Shown here one piece after another: positions 1-9,872 of a DNA stretch of 64,000 nucleotides. This DNA is from an uncultured Saccharospirillaceae bacterium. GTDB taxonomy: Bacteria > Pseudomonadota > Gammaproteobacteria > Pseudomonadales > Oceanobacteraceae. Made by a program: the position numbers and the translations under genes. Each line of letters starts with the position of its first letter. Position 1 is the first letter of the stretch. Where the stretch lies: assembly GCA_947503895.1 (NCBI GenBank), contig CANNFT010000005.1, forward strand, positions 124,001-188,000. Direction: 5' to 3'. The notes under the pieces were generated by a model. The model was not told where the DNA came from. It was given only the letters and a program-made list of their open reading frames with translations, and did no database searches.

Positions 1-409
1 CCAGTTTCTGCAATTCAGAATCTGAAAAGCGGCCGTGCACAGAGCCCGGTACTTGGCTGTCCATTAATACAATTTGCCAAGCCCCTTTTTTGACGACCGA
101 GACCATTTCTTTTTGTTCAGAGACCACTTTGAGCATGTTGTCTCTGTGGTCGTGATTTCCCGGTAACCAAAATTGTTCTTTGCCAAAGGCGTCGAGTTGA
201 TCTTTCAGGCGGATATAAGAATCCACACTGCCATCTTGAGACAAATCACCTGTCCCGAGGAAGAAATCAAAATCTGGGTGCTCTGATTGTACGCGTTGCA
301 GAACGGCATCTAGGCTGGACTGTGTTTCCATGCCGAGTAATTTGCCATCTGGAGACGCAAATAAATGACAATCAGTCACTTGTATAAATTTTTGAGGCTT
401 TACAGTCAT
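1..409 (-). CDS. cpdA: 3',5'-cyclic-AMP phosphodiesterase CpdA (partial, C-terminus outside window)
   Basis: The reading frame opens at an ATG on the minus strand at 409 and runs off the window start, so only about 136 N-terminal residues are present. I translated it directly. It carries the metallophosphoesterase signature in order: a D-C-H motif near residue 13, GDLSQDG near residue 53 and GNHDH near residue 84, which supply the binuclear metal ligands. CpdA hydrolyses cAMP to AMP in the cytosol. It lies downstream of yqiB and nudF on the same strand, the order found next to parE in E. coli, and this supports CpdA over other calcineurin-like phosphoesterases. The missing part should hold the last His motif. 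Confidence 0.85.
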   Translation of the reverse strand, partial: MTVKPQKFIQVTDCHLFASPDGKLLGMETQSSLDAVLQRVQSEHPDFDFFLGTGDLSQDGSVDSYIRLKDQLDAFGKEQFWLPGNHDHRDNMLKVVSEQKEMVSVVKKGAWQIVLMDSQVPGSVHGRFSDSELQKL

Positions 410-485
410 ATCTTCTGTACTTCCGAACCCGTTCCATGGGCAAAAATGGTCATCTAATCGCCAAAAGCACTATATAAGTTCTAGC

Positions 486-968
486 TTAGTCACTTCCAGT
501 GCTCGAGTCACATTTTAACGTATGTGGACGAAAATTGAGGCTTATATCAGCTTCACCATGCTCAAGGCAATGCTGAAGCCAATCTGCAAGGAAATGATTT
601 ATCTGGTTTTTCTCATCAGGTAAGCGCATTTGGGGGTTGGGGTAATGGTATACCCCGTTGAATCGGTGGTCGTTATGAAAGCTCACCACCTCGGCCATGC
701 GGACATCTTGATAGAAGCGTACTTCCATTTTCGGTGGCTTGAGAAAATCGGAGGTCGCGGTGGTTTGTTCTATCAATATAGTGCGCGTGTATTTGAACTG
801 TTCTTCAATAGTGAAAATAATGCGGGTGCTGTGATGAGGTCCTCCAGTGACAACGAACTCACGACCAAGCCCATCTTCCATATCCGGCAGAAGCTTGAGC
901 AAACGCACGTAATTGGCTTCGCATAGGCCCGCCATCGCGGATAAGTTGGGTGTGTATCGTTGTCGCAT
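486..968 (-). CDS. yqiB: DUF1249 family protein YqiB
   Basis: This 160-residue cytosolic protein has no signal peptide. It matches the DUF1249/YqiB family in length and in its N-terminal pattern (RYTPNLSAMAGLCEANYVRL), a segment well conserved in that family. Its biochemical function is not known. It sits between nudF (upstream) and cpdA (downstream, 76 bp away) on the minus strand, the same order as nudF-yqiB-cpdA in E. coli, so the three are probably co-transcribed. The start at 968 is the first Met of the frame and gives the family's usual N-terminus. Confidence 0.8.
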   Translation of the reverse strand: MRQRYTPNLSAMAGLCEANYVRLLKLLPDMEDGLGREFVVTGGPHHSTRIIFTIEEQFKYTRTILIEQTTATSDFLKPPKMEVRFYQDVRMAEVVSFHNDHRFNGVYHYPNPQMRLPDEKNQINHFLADWLQHCLEHGEADISLNFRPHTLKCDSSTGSD

Positions 969-1113
969 TCGAAGTTTCCTAACAGGGTGCGGAAATGCTA
1001 CCTGCGTTACGCCAATTTGGTTAGGAATTTTTTCTTTTTTTGCACGTTCGAACGCTCATGTTGCTCATAGAGCTGCGATCTAGCGTTAAAAGTTATTAAT
1101 TTCGCGCCACTTA

Positions 1114-1764
1114 TTACTTTTCATTGTGCAAGTCTCCGTGCGTGCTTGAACTTTCAAACAGTGCCCGTGTTTTGGCAAGGTTTAGTTCCAGCCACTGCAA
1201 CGCCATGATGGTCGCAGCGTTGTTAATCGCACCGGATGTCAGCGCGTGTACGGCATCGGTTCGACTGACGACATGTACTTGAATGTCCTCGTCTTCCGCT
1301 TCTAAACCGTGAATGCCGCCTAATTCTTGACTATCCACCGATGCACAAAATAGAGCGACGGATTCGTTGGTGCCCCCCGGACTGACCCAGTATTCGCAGA
1401 TCGGTAATAGGTGTTGAATGTGGGCACCACTTTCTTCTTGAGCTTCTCTAACGGCCACGTCTTCAGCGGATTCACCTGCCTCAACGATGCCGGCGACCAA
1501 TTCGAATAACCAAGGACTTTTACATTCTAGGGCACCAATTCGGAATTGTTGTGTCAGTACAACAGCATCTTGCTGCGCGTCATAGAGTAATACGGCGGCG
1601 GCTTGCCTGCGTTCGAAGCGTTCGCGGCGAATAGGTTGGCTCCACTCTCCGGCGAAGAGCCGATGGCGTAATTCAAAAATGCGAATTTGGAAAAAGCCAT
1701 CATAAACGGTGCTGTCGTTTAACACTTCGACGTCTTGGCGGGTGAAACTTGGTACAAGTGCCAT
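1114..1764 (-). CDS. nudF: ADP-ribose pyrophosphatase NudF (Nudix hydrolase)
   Basis: The 216-residue protein contains a complete Nudix box, G-x5-E-x7-R-E-x2-E-E-x-G, beginning at GIVEAGESAEDVAVREAQEE near residue 90. This motif binds the Mg ions that activate hydrolysis of ADP-ribose to AMP and ribose 5-phosphate. Length and N-terminal layout (a short beta-sheet dimerisation part before the box) match bacterial ADP-ribose pyrophosphatases. The gene heads the minus-strand group with yqiB and cpdA and is divergent from tolC, as in E. coli. The 140-bp gap to tolC should hold both promoters. Confidence 0.88.
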   Translation of the reverse strand: MALVPSFTRQDVEVLNDSTVYDGFFQIRIFELRHRLFAGEWSQPIRRERFERRQAAAVLLYDAQQDAVVLTQQFRIGALECKSPWLFELVAGIVEAGESAEDVAVREAQEESGAHIQHLLPICEYWVSPGGTNESVALFCASVDSQELGGIHGLEAEDEDIQVHVVSRTDAVHALTSGAINNAATIMALQWLELNLAKTRALFESSSTHGDLHNEK

Positions 1765-1904
1765 CTGGTCTCCTACTAATATTGGGTGAATGACGTGATA
1801 CGGGCATTTGAAACAATGAGTTGGTGGATACTGTCTTTCGCGGCGTAGACGAACTGTTTAGAATCCGGCATTATTTTTTTTCACTTTATATAGGCCCTAT
1901 CCCC

Positions 1905-3218
1905 ATGAAAAAACTGGCCCTAACATGGTTCACTCTGGCTGCTTGCACAACGGTACAAGCTACAGATTTGAAAACTGTGTTTGAACAGGCATTGCAAAAC
2001 GATCCTCAATTAGCCGCAGAGATCGCCTCTGCGAACGCTAATGGTGAAAGCGTCGGATTGGCGCGCGGGGGTATATTGCCACAAATTGCTTTTACTGCAG
2101 AGCAATCCACCACAACATTAGACGGTGGCGCCACAGCGACCGGCGGTGAATACGACCATGACAGTTTTGATAAAACGTCTTATGGACTTAATTTACGTCA
2201 AGCACTGATCGACCCCAATGCTTGGTATGGGTACGCGGCTGCCAGTGCGCAAACCGATCAAGCGCAATATCAACTCAGCAAAGCGCAGCAGGATTTTGTG
2301 GTGCGTTTGTCTGAAGCTTACTTCAATGTGCTGCGTGCAACCGCAGGGCTTGCTTCGAGCAAAGCGCAAGAAGCAGCGGTGAAGCGTCAGCTAGAACAAA
2401 CTCAACAACGGTTTAAAGTGGGTTTAATTGCCATTACCGATGTACATGAAGCCCAAGCCATTTACGATGGTGCAACCGTAGAGTTGATTGCTGCCGAGAG
2501 TGAACTGGATATTGCTTATGAATCATTAGCCTTATTATCCGGCCAACGTTATCACCATATTAAGCCTTTAAAGCAGGCGATTCCGACTACTGGTCCTATT
2601 CCAGCAGATCGCACCCACTGGGAACAGCAAGCACTGGTCAAAAACATTGATGTCTTAATCGCCCAGAAAGGTCAAATTGCGGCTGAGCGTAATCATAAAT
2701 CCAAGTTGGCGGATCACGCTCCTAAACTGGACGTTGTAGCCAGCTACTCGCGTTCCGAGGATGACATCAATACACAAGGTGAAGAATTAACGTCGACATA
2801 TGTTGGTCTTCAATTAGATGTTCCTTTGTTTGCCGGTGGCAGCCAATATGCGGCCCACAAACAAGCTTACTATCAACGTCAAGCTGCGGAGCGTCAACTG
2901 GAGGCCGCACAACGTCGCGCCAGTTTGAATGTGCGTACGTTGTATCGTCAGCTAACGGCTGATATTGCTCGCATCAAAGCCCGTAAGCAGGCCATTACTT
3001 CTGCCCGCAGTGCGATGGAAGCGACTCAGACCGGTTATGAAGTGGGCAATCGTACCATCGTTGAAGTGCTGCAAGCGCAGCAGTCTGTTTTCAGCACGGA
3101 GCGTGACTATGCTTTTGCGCGTTACGACTACGTGATTGATTTATTGAAATTCCGTCGCGCCGTGGGTGATCTGTCGGTCGAGGATATTGAAGAAATCAAC
3201 AGTTGGTTGCAGAGTTAA
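1905..3218 (+). CDS. tolC: TolC family outer membrane efflux channel
   Basis: This 437-residue protein starts with a Sec signal peptide (MKKLALTWF... cleaving near VQA-TD). The frame is open further upstream, but the ATG at 1905 is the only start that gives a signal peptide. Two outer-membrane-efflux-protein repeats follow, with long alpha-helical stretches rich in Gln and Ala and two GY/VGNRT-like repeat ends (QRFKVGLIAITDV near residue 165, GYEVGNRTIVEVLQAQQSV near 380). The family forms a trimeric outer-membrane beta-barrel with a periplasmic helical tunnel used by tripartite efflux pumps and type I secretion. It is divergent from nudF, as E. coli tolC is, and is followed by a strong terminator. 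Confidence 0.9.
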   Translation: MKKLALTWFTLAACTTVQATDLKTVFEQALQNDPQLAAEIASANANGESVGLARGGILPQIAFTAEQSTTTLDGGATATGGEYDHDSFDKTSYGLNLRQALIDPNAWYGYAAASAQTDQAQYQLSKAQQDFVVRLSEAYFNVLRATAGLASSKAQEAAVKRQLEQTQQRFKVGLIAITDVHEAQAIYDGATVELIAAESELDIAYESLALLSGQRYHHIKPLKQAIPTTGPIPADRTHWEQQALVKNIDVLIAQKGQIAAERNHKSKLADHAPKLDVVASYSRSEDDINTQGEELTSTYVGLQLDVPLFAGGSQYAAHKQAYYQRQAAERQLEAAQRRASLNVRTLYRQLTADIARIKARKQAITSARSAMEATQTGYEVGNRTIVEVLQAQQSVFSTERDYAFARYDYVIDLLKFRRAVGDLSVEDIEEINSWLQS

Positions 3219-3289
3219 TCGAGTGAACATTGAGTGATTCAAGCAGATAACGTTTGATCAACGACTGACTCAAAGGTTCGCACATACAA

Positions 3290-3321
3290 AGCCATGAAGT
3301 TCTCAACTTCATGGCTTTTTT
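3290..3321 (+). terminator. Rho-independent terminator after tolC
   Basis: A perfect 11-bp stem (GCCATGAAGTT at 3291-3301 with its complement at 3305-3315) closes a 3-nt loop and runs straight into six T residues. It ends the tolC transcript. It also shows that the open frame extending upstream of yqiA through this region is not coding. Confidence 0.9.
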
Positions 3322-3407
3322 GTTGTCGCTACCTTCCTGAGCTTGAAGCGAATGACTTCAAACGAGTATGCTTGCTCGCCATCCATCCAAGATCAAAAGT
3401 TAAGAAT

Positions 3408-4046
3408 ATGATCCGTTCAACGCTGCGTTGCTTGTATTTGCACGGCTTTAAAAGTGGTCCACAGTCCCACAAAGCGCAATTGATGACGGCTTTTTTTAAA
3501 GAGCATGATGCGCAGCATCAGTTAGTGGTGCCAACGTTGCCGGTAGAGCCAAAAGCGGCCATTGAACTGGCAAAGCAACATTACCTGACTATGATGGAGG
3601 ACGTTGGTGAAGAACACTGTCTTGTGGTGGGCAGCTCACTTGGTGGCTTTTATGCGACATGGTTATTGGAGCACCACGGTGGTCAGGCGGTGGTCATCAA
3701 CCCGGCGATTCGCCCCTATGAGTTGCTGACCGATTACATTGGTGTGAATCACAACTATCATACCGGTGAATCATTTGTTGTAACGGCAGACTATCTTGAT
3801 CAAATGTTAGAGATAGATGTCCCTGCGCTGAGTCATCCTGAGCGGTGCTTACTATTGCAGCAAACAGGTGATGAAACATTGGATTATCGCGAAGCCTGTA
3901 AAAAATATTTAGCCTCGCCTTCTATTATTGAAGGTGGGGGTGATCACAGTTATCAGGGATTTGATTGGCGAATCCCAACCCTATTGCATTTTGCGCAGCG
4001 AACACGCTGCCAAACCGAGCGTCATGGGCCAAACAGTAAGAGTTAG
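3408..4046 (+). CDS. yqiA: YqiA/YcfP family alpha/beta-hydrolase (esterase)
   Basis: The 212-residue protein begins MIRSTLRCLYLHGFKSGP, the family's usual first strand and oxyanion segment. A complete catalytic triad is visible: nucleophile Ser in VGSSLGGFYATW, Asp in QQTGDETLDY, and His in GGDHSYQGF near the C-terminus. The frame extends 38 codons upstream, but that part overlaps the tolC terminator, so the ATG at 3408 is chosen. E. coli YqiA is an esterase with preference for acyl-CoA and short acyl esters; the natural substrate is unclear. It precedes parE by 6 bp and is likely translated from the same message, as in E. coli. Confidence 0.87.
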   Translation: MIRSTLRCLYLHGFKSGPQSHKAQLMTAFFKEHDAQHQLVVPTLPVEPKAAIELAKQHYLTMMEDVGEEHCLVVGSSLGGFYATWLLEHHGGQAVVINPAIRPYELLTDYIGVNHNYHTGESFVVTADYLDQMLEIDVPALSHPERCLLLQQTGDETLDYREACKKYLASPSIIEGGGDHSYQGFDWRIPTLLHFAQRTRCQTERHGPNSKS

Positions 4047-4052
4047 TATTGA

Positions 4053-5942
4053 ATGACAACCTATACCGCAGAATCCATAGAAGTCCTCAGTGGTCTTGAC
4101 CCTGTTCGCAAGCGTCCGGGGATGTATACCGAAACCAGTCGGCCAAACCACTTAGCTCAAGAAGTGATCGACAACTCGGTGGATGAAGCCTTAGCCGGCC
4201 ACTGTAATCACATAAAAGTTGAGCTATTCCCAGACCAGTCACTGGCCGTGACCGATAATGGTCGAGGCATGCCCACGGATATTCACCCTGAGCATGGCGT
4301 GTCTGGTGTAGAGCTCATTTTGACGCGCTTGCACGCGGGCGGGAAATTTTCCAATAAGAATTATCAATTTTCCGGTGGCCTACACGGTGTGGGGGTGTCG
4401 GTTGTCAACGCATTGTCATTAGGGTTAGAAGTGACGATTCGTCGTGGTGGCAAGGTGAGTCGAATTGCTTTTAAAGGCGGTGAAAAAGCCGTTGATTTAG
4501 AAGAGGTTGGCCAAACACCCAAGAAAAAAGACACGGGCACCACTGTCCGCTTCCTGCCGGACCCTAAATATTTCGATAGCTTCAAGTTCTCGGTTATTCG
4601 TTTAAAGCATGTTCTACGAGCTAAAGCCGTTTTGTGCCCAGGTTTACGGATCGAATTCGTGAATCATGGCAATGAAGCCGATAATGCAGATTGGTTTTAT
4701 GAAGACGGTTTAGTCGATTATCTAACGGATGCCACTAAGGGTTACGAGGTTTTGCCCGAATCACCGTTTACGGGTTCGATGGCCGGAGATACGGAAGCAG
4801 TGGATTGGGCCGTACAATGGCTGCCGGAAGGTGGTGAGCAATTAATGGAAAGCTACGTCAATTTAATACCGACGGCGCAAGGCGGCACACACGTCAATGG
4901 CTTGCGAACAGGTTTGCTCGAAGCCTTGCGAGAATTTTGTGAGTTCCGAAATCTATTGCCTCGTGGGGTCAAGCTGACGCCCGATGATGTATGGGACAAG
5001 GTCGCGTTTGTGCTTTCTACCAAAATGGCAGACCCACAATTTAGTGGTCAAACCAAAGAACGTTTGTCTTCCCGTGAGGCTGCGGCATTCGTTTCAGGTG
5101 TGGTAAAAGACGCATTTAGTTTATGGCTGAACGAGCATACTAAGCTGGGCGAATTGGTCGCCGAAATGGTGATTAGCAATGCGCAACGACGTATGCGCAG
5201 CGCCAAAAAAGTCGTACGTAAAAAAGTCACACAGGGACCCGCGCTCCCCGGTAAATTAGCGGACTGTGCCAGCTCAGATCCGGAATATTCAGAACTGTTT
5301 CTGGTGGAAGGTGACTCAGCGGGTGGATCGGCTAAGCAAGCTCGTACCCGTGAAAATCAGGCGATCATGCCGCTGCGCGGTAAAATATTAAACAGCTGGG
5401 AAGTCGACAGCAGCGAAGTATTAAGCTCGCAAGAAATTCACGACATCTCAGTCGCATTGGGCATCGACCCTGCGAGTGATGATCTTAGCAATTTACGTTA
5501 CGGGAAAGTCTGCATACTGGCCGATGCCGATAGCGATGGTTTGCACATTGCGACACTCTTGTGTGCATTATTTTTACGTCATTTCAGACCACTCGTTGAA
5601 GGCGGTCATGTTTATGTCGCTATGCCGCCACTGTATCGCATCGACGTTGGCAAAGATGTGTATTACGCGCTGGATGAAGCCGAACGCCAGGGCGTGCTTG
5701 ATCGAATTAAAGCAGAGAAAAAACGCGGTAAAGTAAACGTGCAGCGCTTTAAAGGCTTGGGTGAAATGAACCCTATGCAGCTGCGTGAAACCACCATGGA
5801 CCCAGACACTCGTCGGTTGGTGCAACTAACGCTGGAGCCGGGTGACGGCACCCATGAAATCATGGATATGCTACTGGCGAAAAAACGCGCTTCAGATCGA
5901 AAAAATTGGCTAGAAGAAAAAGGCAACATGGTTGAACTGTAA
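4053..5942 (+). CDS. parE: DNA topoisomerase IV subunit B (ParE)
   Basis: At 629 residues the length is standard for ParE. The GHKL ATPase domain shows the N-box (DNSVDEALAGH, near residue 40), DNGRGMP (near 70) and the ATP-lid glycines (GGLHGVGVSVVNALS, near 110). The TOPRIM part carries EGDSAGGSA (near residue 420) and the metal-binding DADSDG (near 492). ParE is the ATPase half of topoisomerase IV, which decatenates daughter chromosomes. The absence of the roughly 170-residue insert typical of gammaproteobacterial GyrB, and the parC partner downstream, separate it from GyrB. The gene follows yqiA closely. Confidence 0.96.
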   Translation: MTTYTAESIEVLSGLDPVRKRPGMYTETSRPNHLAQEVIDNSVDEALAGHCNHIKVELFPDQSLAVTDNGRGMPTDIHPEHGVSGVELILTRLHAGGKFSNKNYQFSGGLHGVGVSVVNALSLGLEVTIRRGGKVSRIAFKGGEKAVDLEEVGQTPKKKDTGTTVRFLPDPKYFDSFKFSVIRLKHVLRAKAVLCPGLRIEFVNHGNEADNADWFYEDGLVDYLTDATKGYEVLPESPFTGSMAGDTEAVDWAVQWLPEGGEQLMESYVNLIPTAQGGTHVNGLRTGLLEALREFCEFRNLLPRGVKLTPDDVWDKVAFVLSTKMADPQFSGQTKERLSSREAAAFVSGVVKDAFSLWLNEHTKLGELVAEMVISNAQRRMRSAKKVVRKKVTQGPALPGKLADCASSDPEYSELFLVEGDSAGGSAKQARTRENQAIMPLRGKILNSWEVDSSEVLSSQEIHDISVALGIDPASDDLSNLRYGKVCILADADSDGLHIATLLCALFLRHFRPLVEGGHVYVAMPPLYRIDVGKDVYYALDEAERQGVLDRIKAEKKRGKVNVQRFKGLGEMNPMQLRETTMDPDTRRLVQLTLEPGDGTHEIMDMLLAKKRASDRKNWLEEKGNMVEL

Positions 5943-6043
5943 CGTCAGTGCGTGGCAGTGATTGTGAATAAAAACGAAAATTTCACTCGCCCGATTGAAC
6001 AATTCATCGGGCTTACACAGTGTAAACAAAAATAGATTGGCCT

Positions 6044-8290
6044 ATGAATGATATGGTGATTGGGGAAGACGGCATTGAGCGTCAATCCCTAAAAAGTTAT
6101 ACCGAAAGTGCGTACTTGAATTATTCCATGTACGTCATTCTCGATCGCGCGTTACCGCATATTGGTGACGGTATGAAACCCGTGCAGCGCCGCATCATCT
6201 ATGCGATGTCAGAATTGGGATTAAAAGCGGGATCAAAATATAAGAAGTCTGCCCGTACTGTCGGTGATGTCATTGGTAAATTTCATCCCCATGGTGATAG
6301 CGCTTGTTACGAAGCTATGGTCCTGATGGCACAGCCTTTTTCTTATCGCTATCCACTGGTAGATGGCCAAGGCAACTGGGGGTCACCAGATGACCCTAAA
6401 TCGTTTGCAGCGATGCGATATACCGAATCGAAACTTACCAAGTTTTCGGAAGTGTTATTGAGTGAGCTTGGGCAGGGCACAGTGGATTGGACGCCCAACT
6501 TTGATGGCACATTAGATGAGCCCGTTAGTTTGCCCGCTCGACTACCGAACGTTTTATTGAACGGCACCACCGGCATTGCCGTGGGGATGGCTACCGATAT
6601 TCCACCGCATAACGTTCGCGAAGTGGCCAATGCTTGTATTCATATGCTGGACAACCCCAAAGCCACTGTTGAAGATTTGATTCAATTTGTACCCGCACCC
6701 GATTACCCTACAGATGCGGAAATCATTACTCCTAAAGCGGATCTACAAAAGCTATACCACACCGGCCGTGGCAGCGTGAAAATGCGCGCCATCTATTTGA
6801 TGGAAGAAGGCGATATTGTGGTGACTGCCCTCCCTCATCAAACATCCGGCGCGAAAGTGTTAGAGCAAATCGCAGACCAAATGCAAAAGAAAAAATTGCC
6901 CATGGTCACCGATTTACGTGACGAGTCAGATCACGAAAACCCAACACGATTAGTGATTACGCCTAAATCCAATCGCGTCGATATTAATCAATTGATGAAT
7001 CACTTGTTCGCGACGACCGATTTAGAGAAAAATTATCGCGTCAACATGAATATGATTGGCATAGATGGTTTGCCGCAAGTGAAGAACCTCGCCATGATTG
7101 TTTCCGAATGGCTGCAATACCGTACGGAAACCGTTCGCAGACGATTACAACACCGATTGGACAAAGTGCTTGCTCGCCTGCATATTCTAGACGGCTTATT
7201 AGTGGCCTTCTTAAATATCGATGAAGTGATTGAAATTATTCGGTTCGAAGAAGAGCCGAAACAAGAACTGATGAAACGTTTCGGGTTAACCGACATTCAA
7301 GCCGAAGCCATTCTTGAATTAAAGTTGCGGCATTTAGCGAAGCTTGAAGAAATGCGCATTCGCGGTGAGCAAGATGAATTAGCGAAAGAGCGTGATCAGC
7401 TTGAAAAAACCCTTGGTTCTGAACGTCGCATGAAAACCTTGGTGAAAAAAGAAATTACTGCCGATGCCGACACCTACGGTGATGATCGTCGTTCGCCGAT
7501 TGTGACGCGTCAAGAAGCTCAAGCATTATCAGAAATGGACTTGATGGGAGCAGATCCGGTTACGGTGGTGTTGTCTGAAAAAGGCTGGATTCGTGCGGCG
7601 AAAGGCCACGAAGTAGACGGCGAAACATTAAGTTATAAATCGGGCGATAAATTCCTCACCCAAGCGGAAGCCAAAACCAATCAACTCGCTGTTTTCTTGG
7701 ATAGCACTGGGCGTTCCTACAGCATGGCGATTCATGGATTACCCGGTGCGCGTGGATACGGCGAGCCTGTTACCGGATCTTTAAATTTATCCTCTGGCGC
7801 AACATTGGCTGCCATGATCGTTGGCCATAATAAAGACCAGTATTTAGTCGCCAGTGAAGCCGGTTATGGGTTTATTGCGCAGTATGAAGACATGCTGTCA
7901 AAAAATAAATCAGGCAAAGCATTACTGAATAAACCCGATGATAAAAAACTGTTTTCCCCTGTAAAAGTGCAAGATATTGTAGAGGATTGGGTAATCGCTG
8001 TCAGTAATGAAGGACGCTTATTGGTGTTCCCTGTGGCTGACTTGCCCGTGATGTCGAAAGGCAAAGGCAATAAAATCATTAATCTGGGCACGGGTGGTAC
8101 AGAGCATGTCGTCGGTGTTGCACTCATGAAAGCCGGCGATGTACTCATGGTCTTTGCAGGCAAACGTCATGTGAAAATGAAGTTTGCTGATTTGGAGCAC
8201 TATCAAGGCGAGCGGGGCCGTCGTGGAAATAAATTACCGCGTGGTTTCCAAAACGTGTCTGCTATTGAAGTATTGCGCAAAGATGATTGA
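6044..8290 (+). CDS. parC: DNA topoisomerase IV subunit A (ParC)
   Basis: The 748-residue protein has the breakage-reunion domain with the catalytic Tyr in AAMRYTES (near residue 126). The quinolone-resistance region reads [13 protein letters not shown], so the Ser and Glu positions equivalent to E. coli S80 and E84 are wild type. The C-terminal half is a short set of beta-pinwheel blades without the GyrA-box pattern, as expected for ParC. It pairs with ParE to form topoisomerase IV. The gene lies 101 bp after parE on the same strand, probably in one transcript. Confidence 0.96.
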   Translation: MNDMVIGEDGIERQSLKSYTESAYLNYSMYVILDRALPHIGDGMKPVQRRIIYAMSELGLKAGSKYKKSARTVGDVIGKFHPHGDSACYEAMVLMAQPFSYRYPLVDGQGNWGSPDDPKSFAAMRYTESKLTKFSEVLLSELGQGTVDWTPNFDGTLDEPVSLPARLPNVLLNGTTGIAVGMATDIPPHNVREVANACIHMLDNPKATVEDLIQFVPAPDYPTDAEIITPKADLQKLYHTGRGSVKMRAIYLMEEGDIVVTALPHQTSGAKVLEQIADQMQKKKLPMVTDLRDESDHENPTRLVITPKSNRVDINQLMNHLFATTDLEKNYRVNMNMIGIDGLPQVKNLAMIVSEWLQYRTETVRRRLQHRLDKVLARLHILDGLLVAFLNIDEVIEIIRFEEEPKQELMKRFGLTDIQAEAILELKLRHLAKLEEMRIRGEQDELAKERDQLEKTLGSERRMKTLVKKEITADADTYGDDRRSPIVTRQEAQALSEMDLMGADPVTVVLSEKGWIRAAKGHEVDGETLSYKSGDKFLTQAEAKTNQLAVFLDSTGRSYSMAIHGLPGARGYGEPVTGSLNLSSGATLAAMIVGHNKDQYLVASEAGYGFIAQYEDMLSKNKSGKALLNKPDDKKLFSPVKVQDIVEDWVIAVSNEGRLLVFPVADLPVMSKGKGNKIINLGTGGTEHVVGVALMKAGDVLMVFAGKRHVKMKFADLEHYQGERGRRGNKLPRGFQNVSAIEVLRKDD

Positions 8291-8330
8291 TGTTAGCCAA
8301 TCATGCAGCCTTAATTAAATAGCCCAATGC

Positions 8331-8364
8331 TAAAGAGCATGCGTTACTAAAAGCATGCTCTTTA
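8331..8364 (+). terminator. Hairpin downstream of parC, weak terminator candidate
   Basis: A perfect 12-bp inverted repeat (TAAAGAGCATGC at 8331-8342, complement at 8353-8364) has a 10-nt loop. It is 41 bp after the parC stop. The stem ends in TTTA but no T-run follows, so termination efficiency is uncertain. Confidence 0.5.
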
Positions 8365-8882
8365 GAACACCACATCAGACCGCCAGTCCGTTATCCATCA
8401 AACCCAATCACTCGAATTCATCGACTTCTTTGTTTTACATCCCGCTCAGTTGAGGCACTTAAGACCTTCTCAGTAGCGTCCCATCGTTTTGCTGCTATTT
8501 TAATGACAAGCTATTCTGTGAATACCTACGGGGCCTGTAGATTATCCCAATTTGTGTGGTGTGTTTTTTCGATTTAACCCATTAGACCTTCAAAAACAAA
8601 CCTTGAACTTACAATGCTCTTTCGATCAGCGCTTAAAGTGAATGATTAGAAGCGCCCGACAGTGTTATCTAATTTTATGTCCACCTAGAAATAGTAGATT
8701 TTGGTCATTGAATTTATTCTGGCTAATGCTTACTCATTCAATTGCACTAATTTTCTTCACATACCCTCAAAAAGTCTGACTCTGCCGTATAAATATTCAT
8801 CGCTCCTTCATATAAGCCGACTAGGGTTGGGTGGTAAGCCCTAAAAAATAATAAATAACAATCCCATTAATAAGGTCTCGCT
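8365..8882. other. Intergenic stretch with no recognisable gene
   Basis: Between the parC hairpin and the phosphodiesterase gene there is no open frame with family resemblance, no tRNA-like fold that I can see, and no repeat. The last 100 bp are AT-rich and must contain the promoter of the downstream gene, but I could not single out convincing -35 and -10 boxes. Confidence 0.5.
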
Positions 8883-9758
8883 ATGAATACTTTAACGTTT
8901 TTAAAGAGAGTGTGTTGCACAGCAATGATCACGGTGGCCAGCTCCGCTTGGTCTATGTCATCAGCGCCAAGTGATGATAGTGCTCGAGAAATATTGGCAC
9001 ATAGAGGGGCTTCCGGTATGTACCCCCAGAGTACTTGGTTAGCATTCGATCAGGCACTGCAACAAGGTGCGGATGTGTTGGAAATGGATGTACATTTATC
9101 TAAAGACGATGTCGTGATCGTTAATCATGATGAAGATTTTACCAAGACAACAGGCAGCAACGAGTTAGTCAAAAATCTAACATTGGCAGAGATTAAAATG
9201 ATGGATGCGGGTTATAAATTTAGCCCCGACGGCGGTGCAACCTTTCCATTCCGTGGAATGGGTTTAGAGGTGTTAACACTAGAGGAGGTTTTGACGTATT
9301 TTCCGAATGAAAATATTAATGTTGAAATGAAAGCAAATAGCCGGTTATTAGCCGAAAAGTTATGGGCGCTCATACGCGATGCTGGTGCCGAATCTCGTTC
9401 TGCGGTGGCCAGTCAACATACTAAAGCCATGAATCAATTCAGAGAAGTCTCAAATGGAAAGGTAAAAACCAGCGCGACGATTGCAGAGTTGACGGCAGCG
9501 AGCATTGCTTGGAGCACAGGTTTCGGCTGGGCCTATAAGCCTAAATTTCAACTGGCCCAAATTCCCTACGCGATAGTGACAAAGCCCTATCTCGATTTTT
9601 TCCGTAAAAAGGGTGTTAAAAGCCACGTATGGACGGTTAACGATGCGGACAAAATTGAGCGCGTTTTTGAGTTGGGAGCAGATGGTGTGATTGGTGATTA
9701 CCCTGATCGAATTTACCAAGCATTAGTGGAACGAGGCGAACGCCCGCCGTTGAATTAG
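8883..9758 (+). CDS. Exported glycerophosphodiester phosphodiesterase
   Basis: This 291-residue protein has a Sec signal peptide of about 25 residues. The GDPD domain follows: HRGASG (near residue 40) with the first catalytic His, DVLEMDVHLSKDD (near 65) with the Glu and Asp metal ligands, VNHDEDFTKTT with the second His, and NVEMK (near 145) with the third acidic ligand. The enzyme releases glycerol 3-phosphate and an alcohol from glycerophosphodiesters in the periplasm. The usual PENT motif after HRG reads PQST, so the family's conserved Glu there is a Gln. The domain is complete to GVIGDYPD near the C-terminus. It stands alone, with its own terminator. Confidence 0.86.
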   Translation: MNTLTFLKRVCCTAMITVASSAWSMSSAPSDDSAREILAHRGASGMYPQSTWLAFDQALQQGADVLEMDVHLSKDDVVIVNHDEDFTKTTGSNELVKNLTLAEIKMMDAGYKFSPDGGATFPFRGMGLEVLTLEEVLTYFPNENINVEMKANSRLLAEKLWALIRDAGAESRSAVASQHTKAMNQFREVSNGKVKTSATIAELTAASIAWSTGFGWAYKPKFQLAQIPYAIVTKPYLDFFRKKGVKSHVWTVNDADKIERVFELGADGVIGDYPDRIYQALVERGERPPLN

Positions 9759-9788
9759 TCTGATTGCTAACGACGTCCCGTCTAGCAT

Positions 9789-9828
9789 ATAAACAGGAAG
9801 CTAATAGTTAAGCTTCCTGTTTATTTTT
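9789..9828 (+). terminator. Rho-independent terminator after the phosphodiesterase gene
   Basis: A perfect 14-bp stem (ATAAACAGGAAGCT at 9789-9802, complement at 9811-9824) with an 8-nt loop is followed by a run of T. It separates this gene from the convergent siderophore operon. The A-rich left edge lets it work in the other direction too. Confidence 0.85.
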
Positions 9829-9872
9829 CAAATGCTCGCTGCATTTACATGGTGTGCCTTAGTGACGCATGC

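Noticed and set aside
3294..3407. Upstream extension of yqiA
   Set aside because: It overlaps the tolC terminator, and the hydrolase fold begins at 3408.
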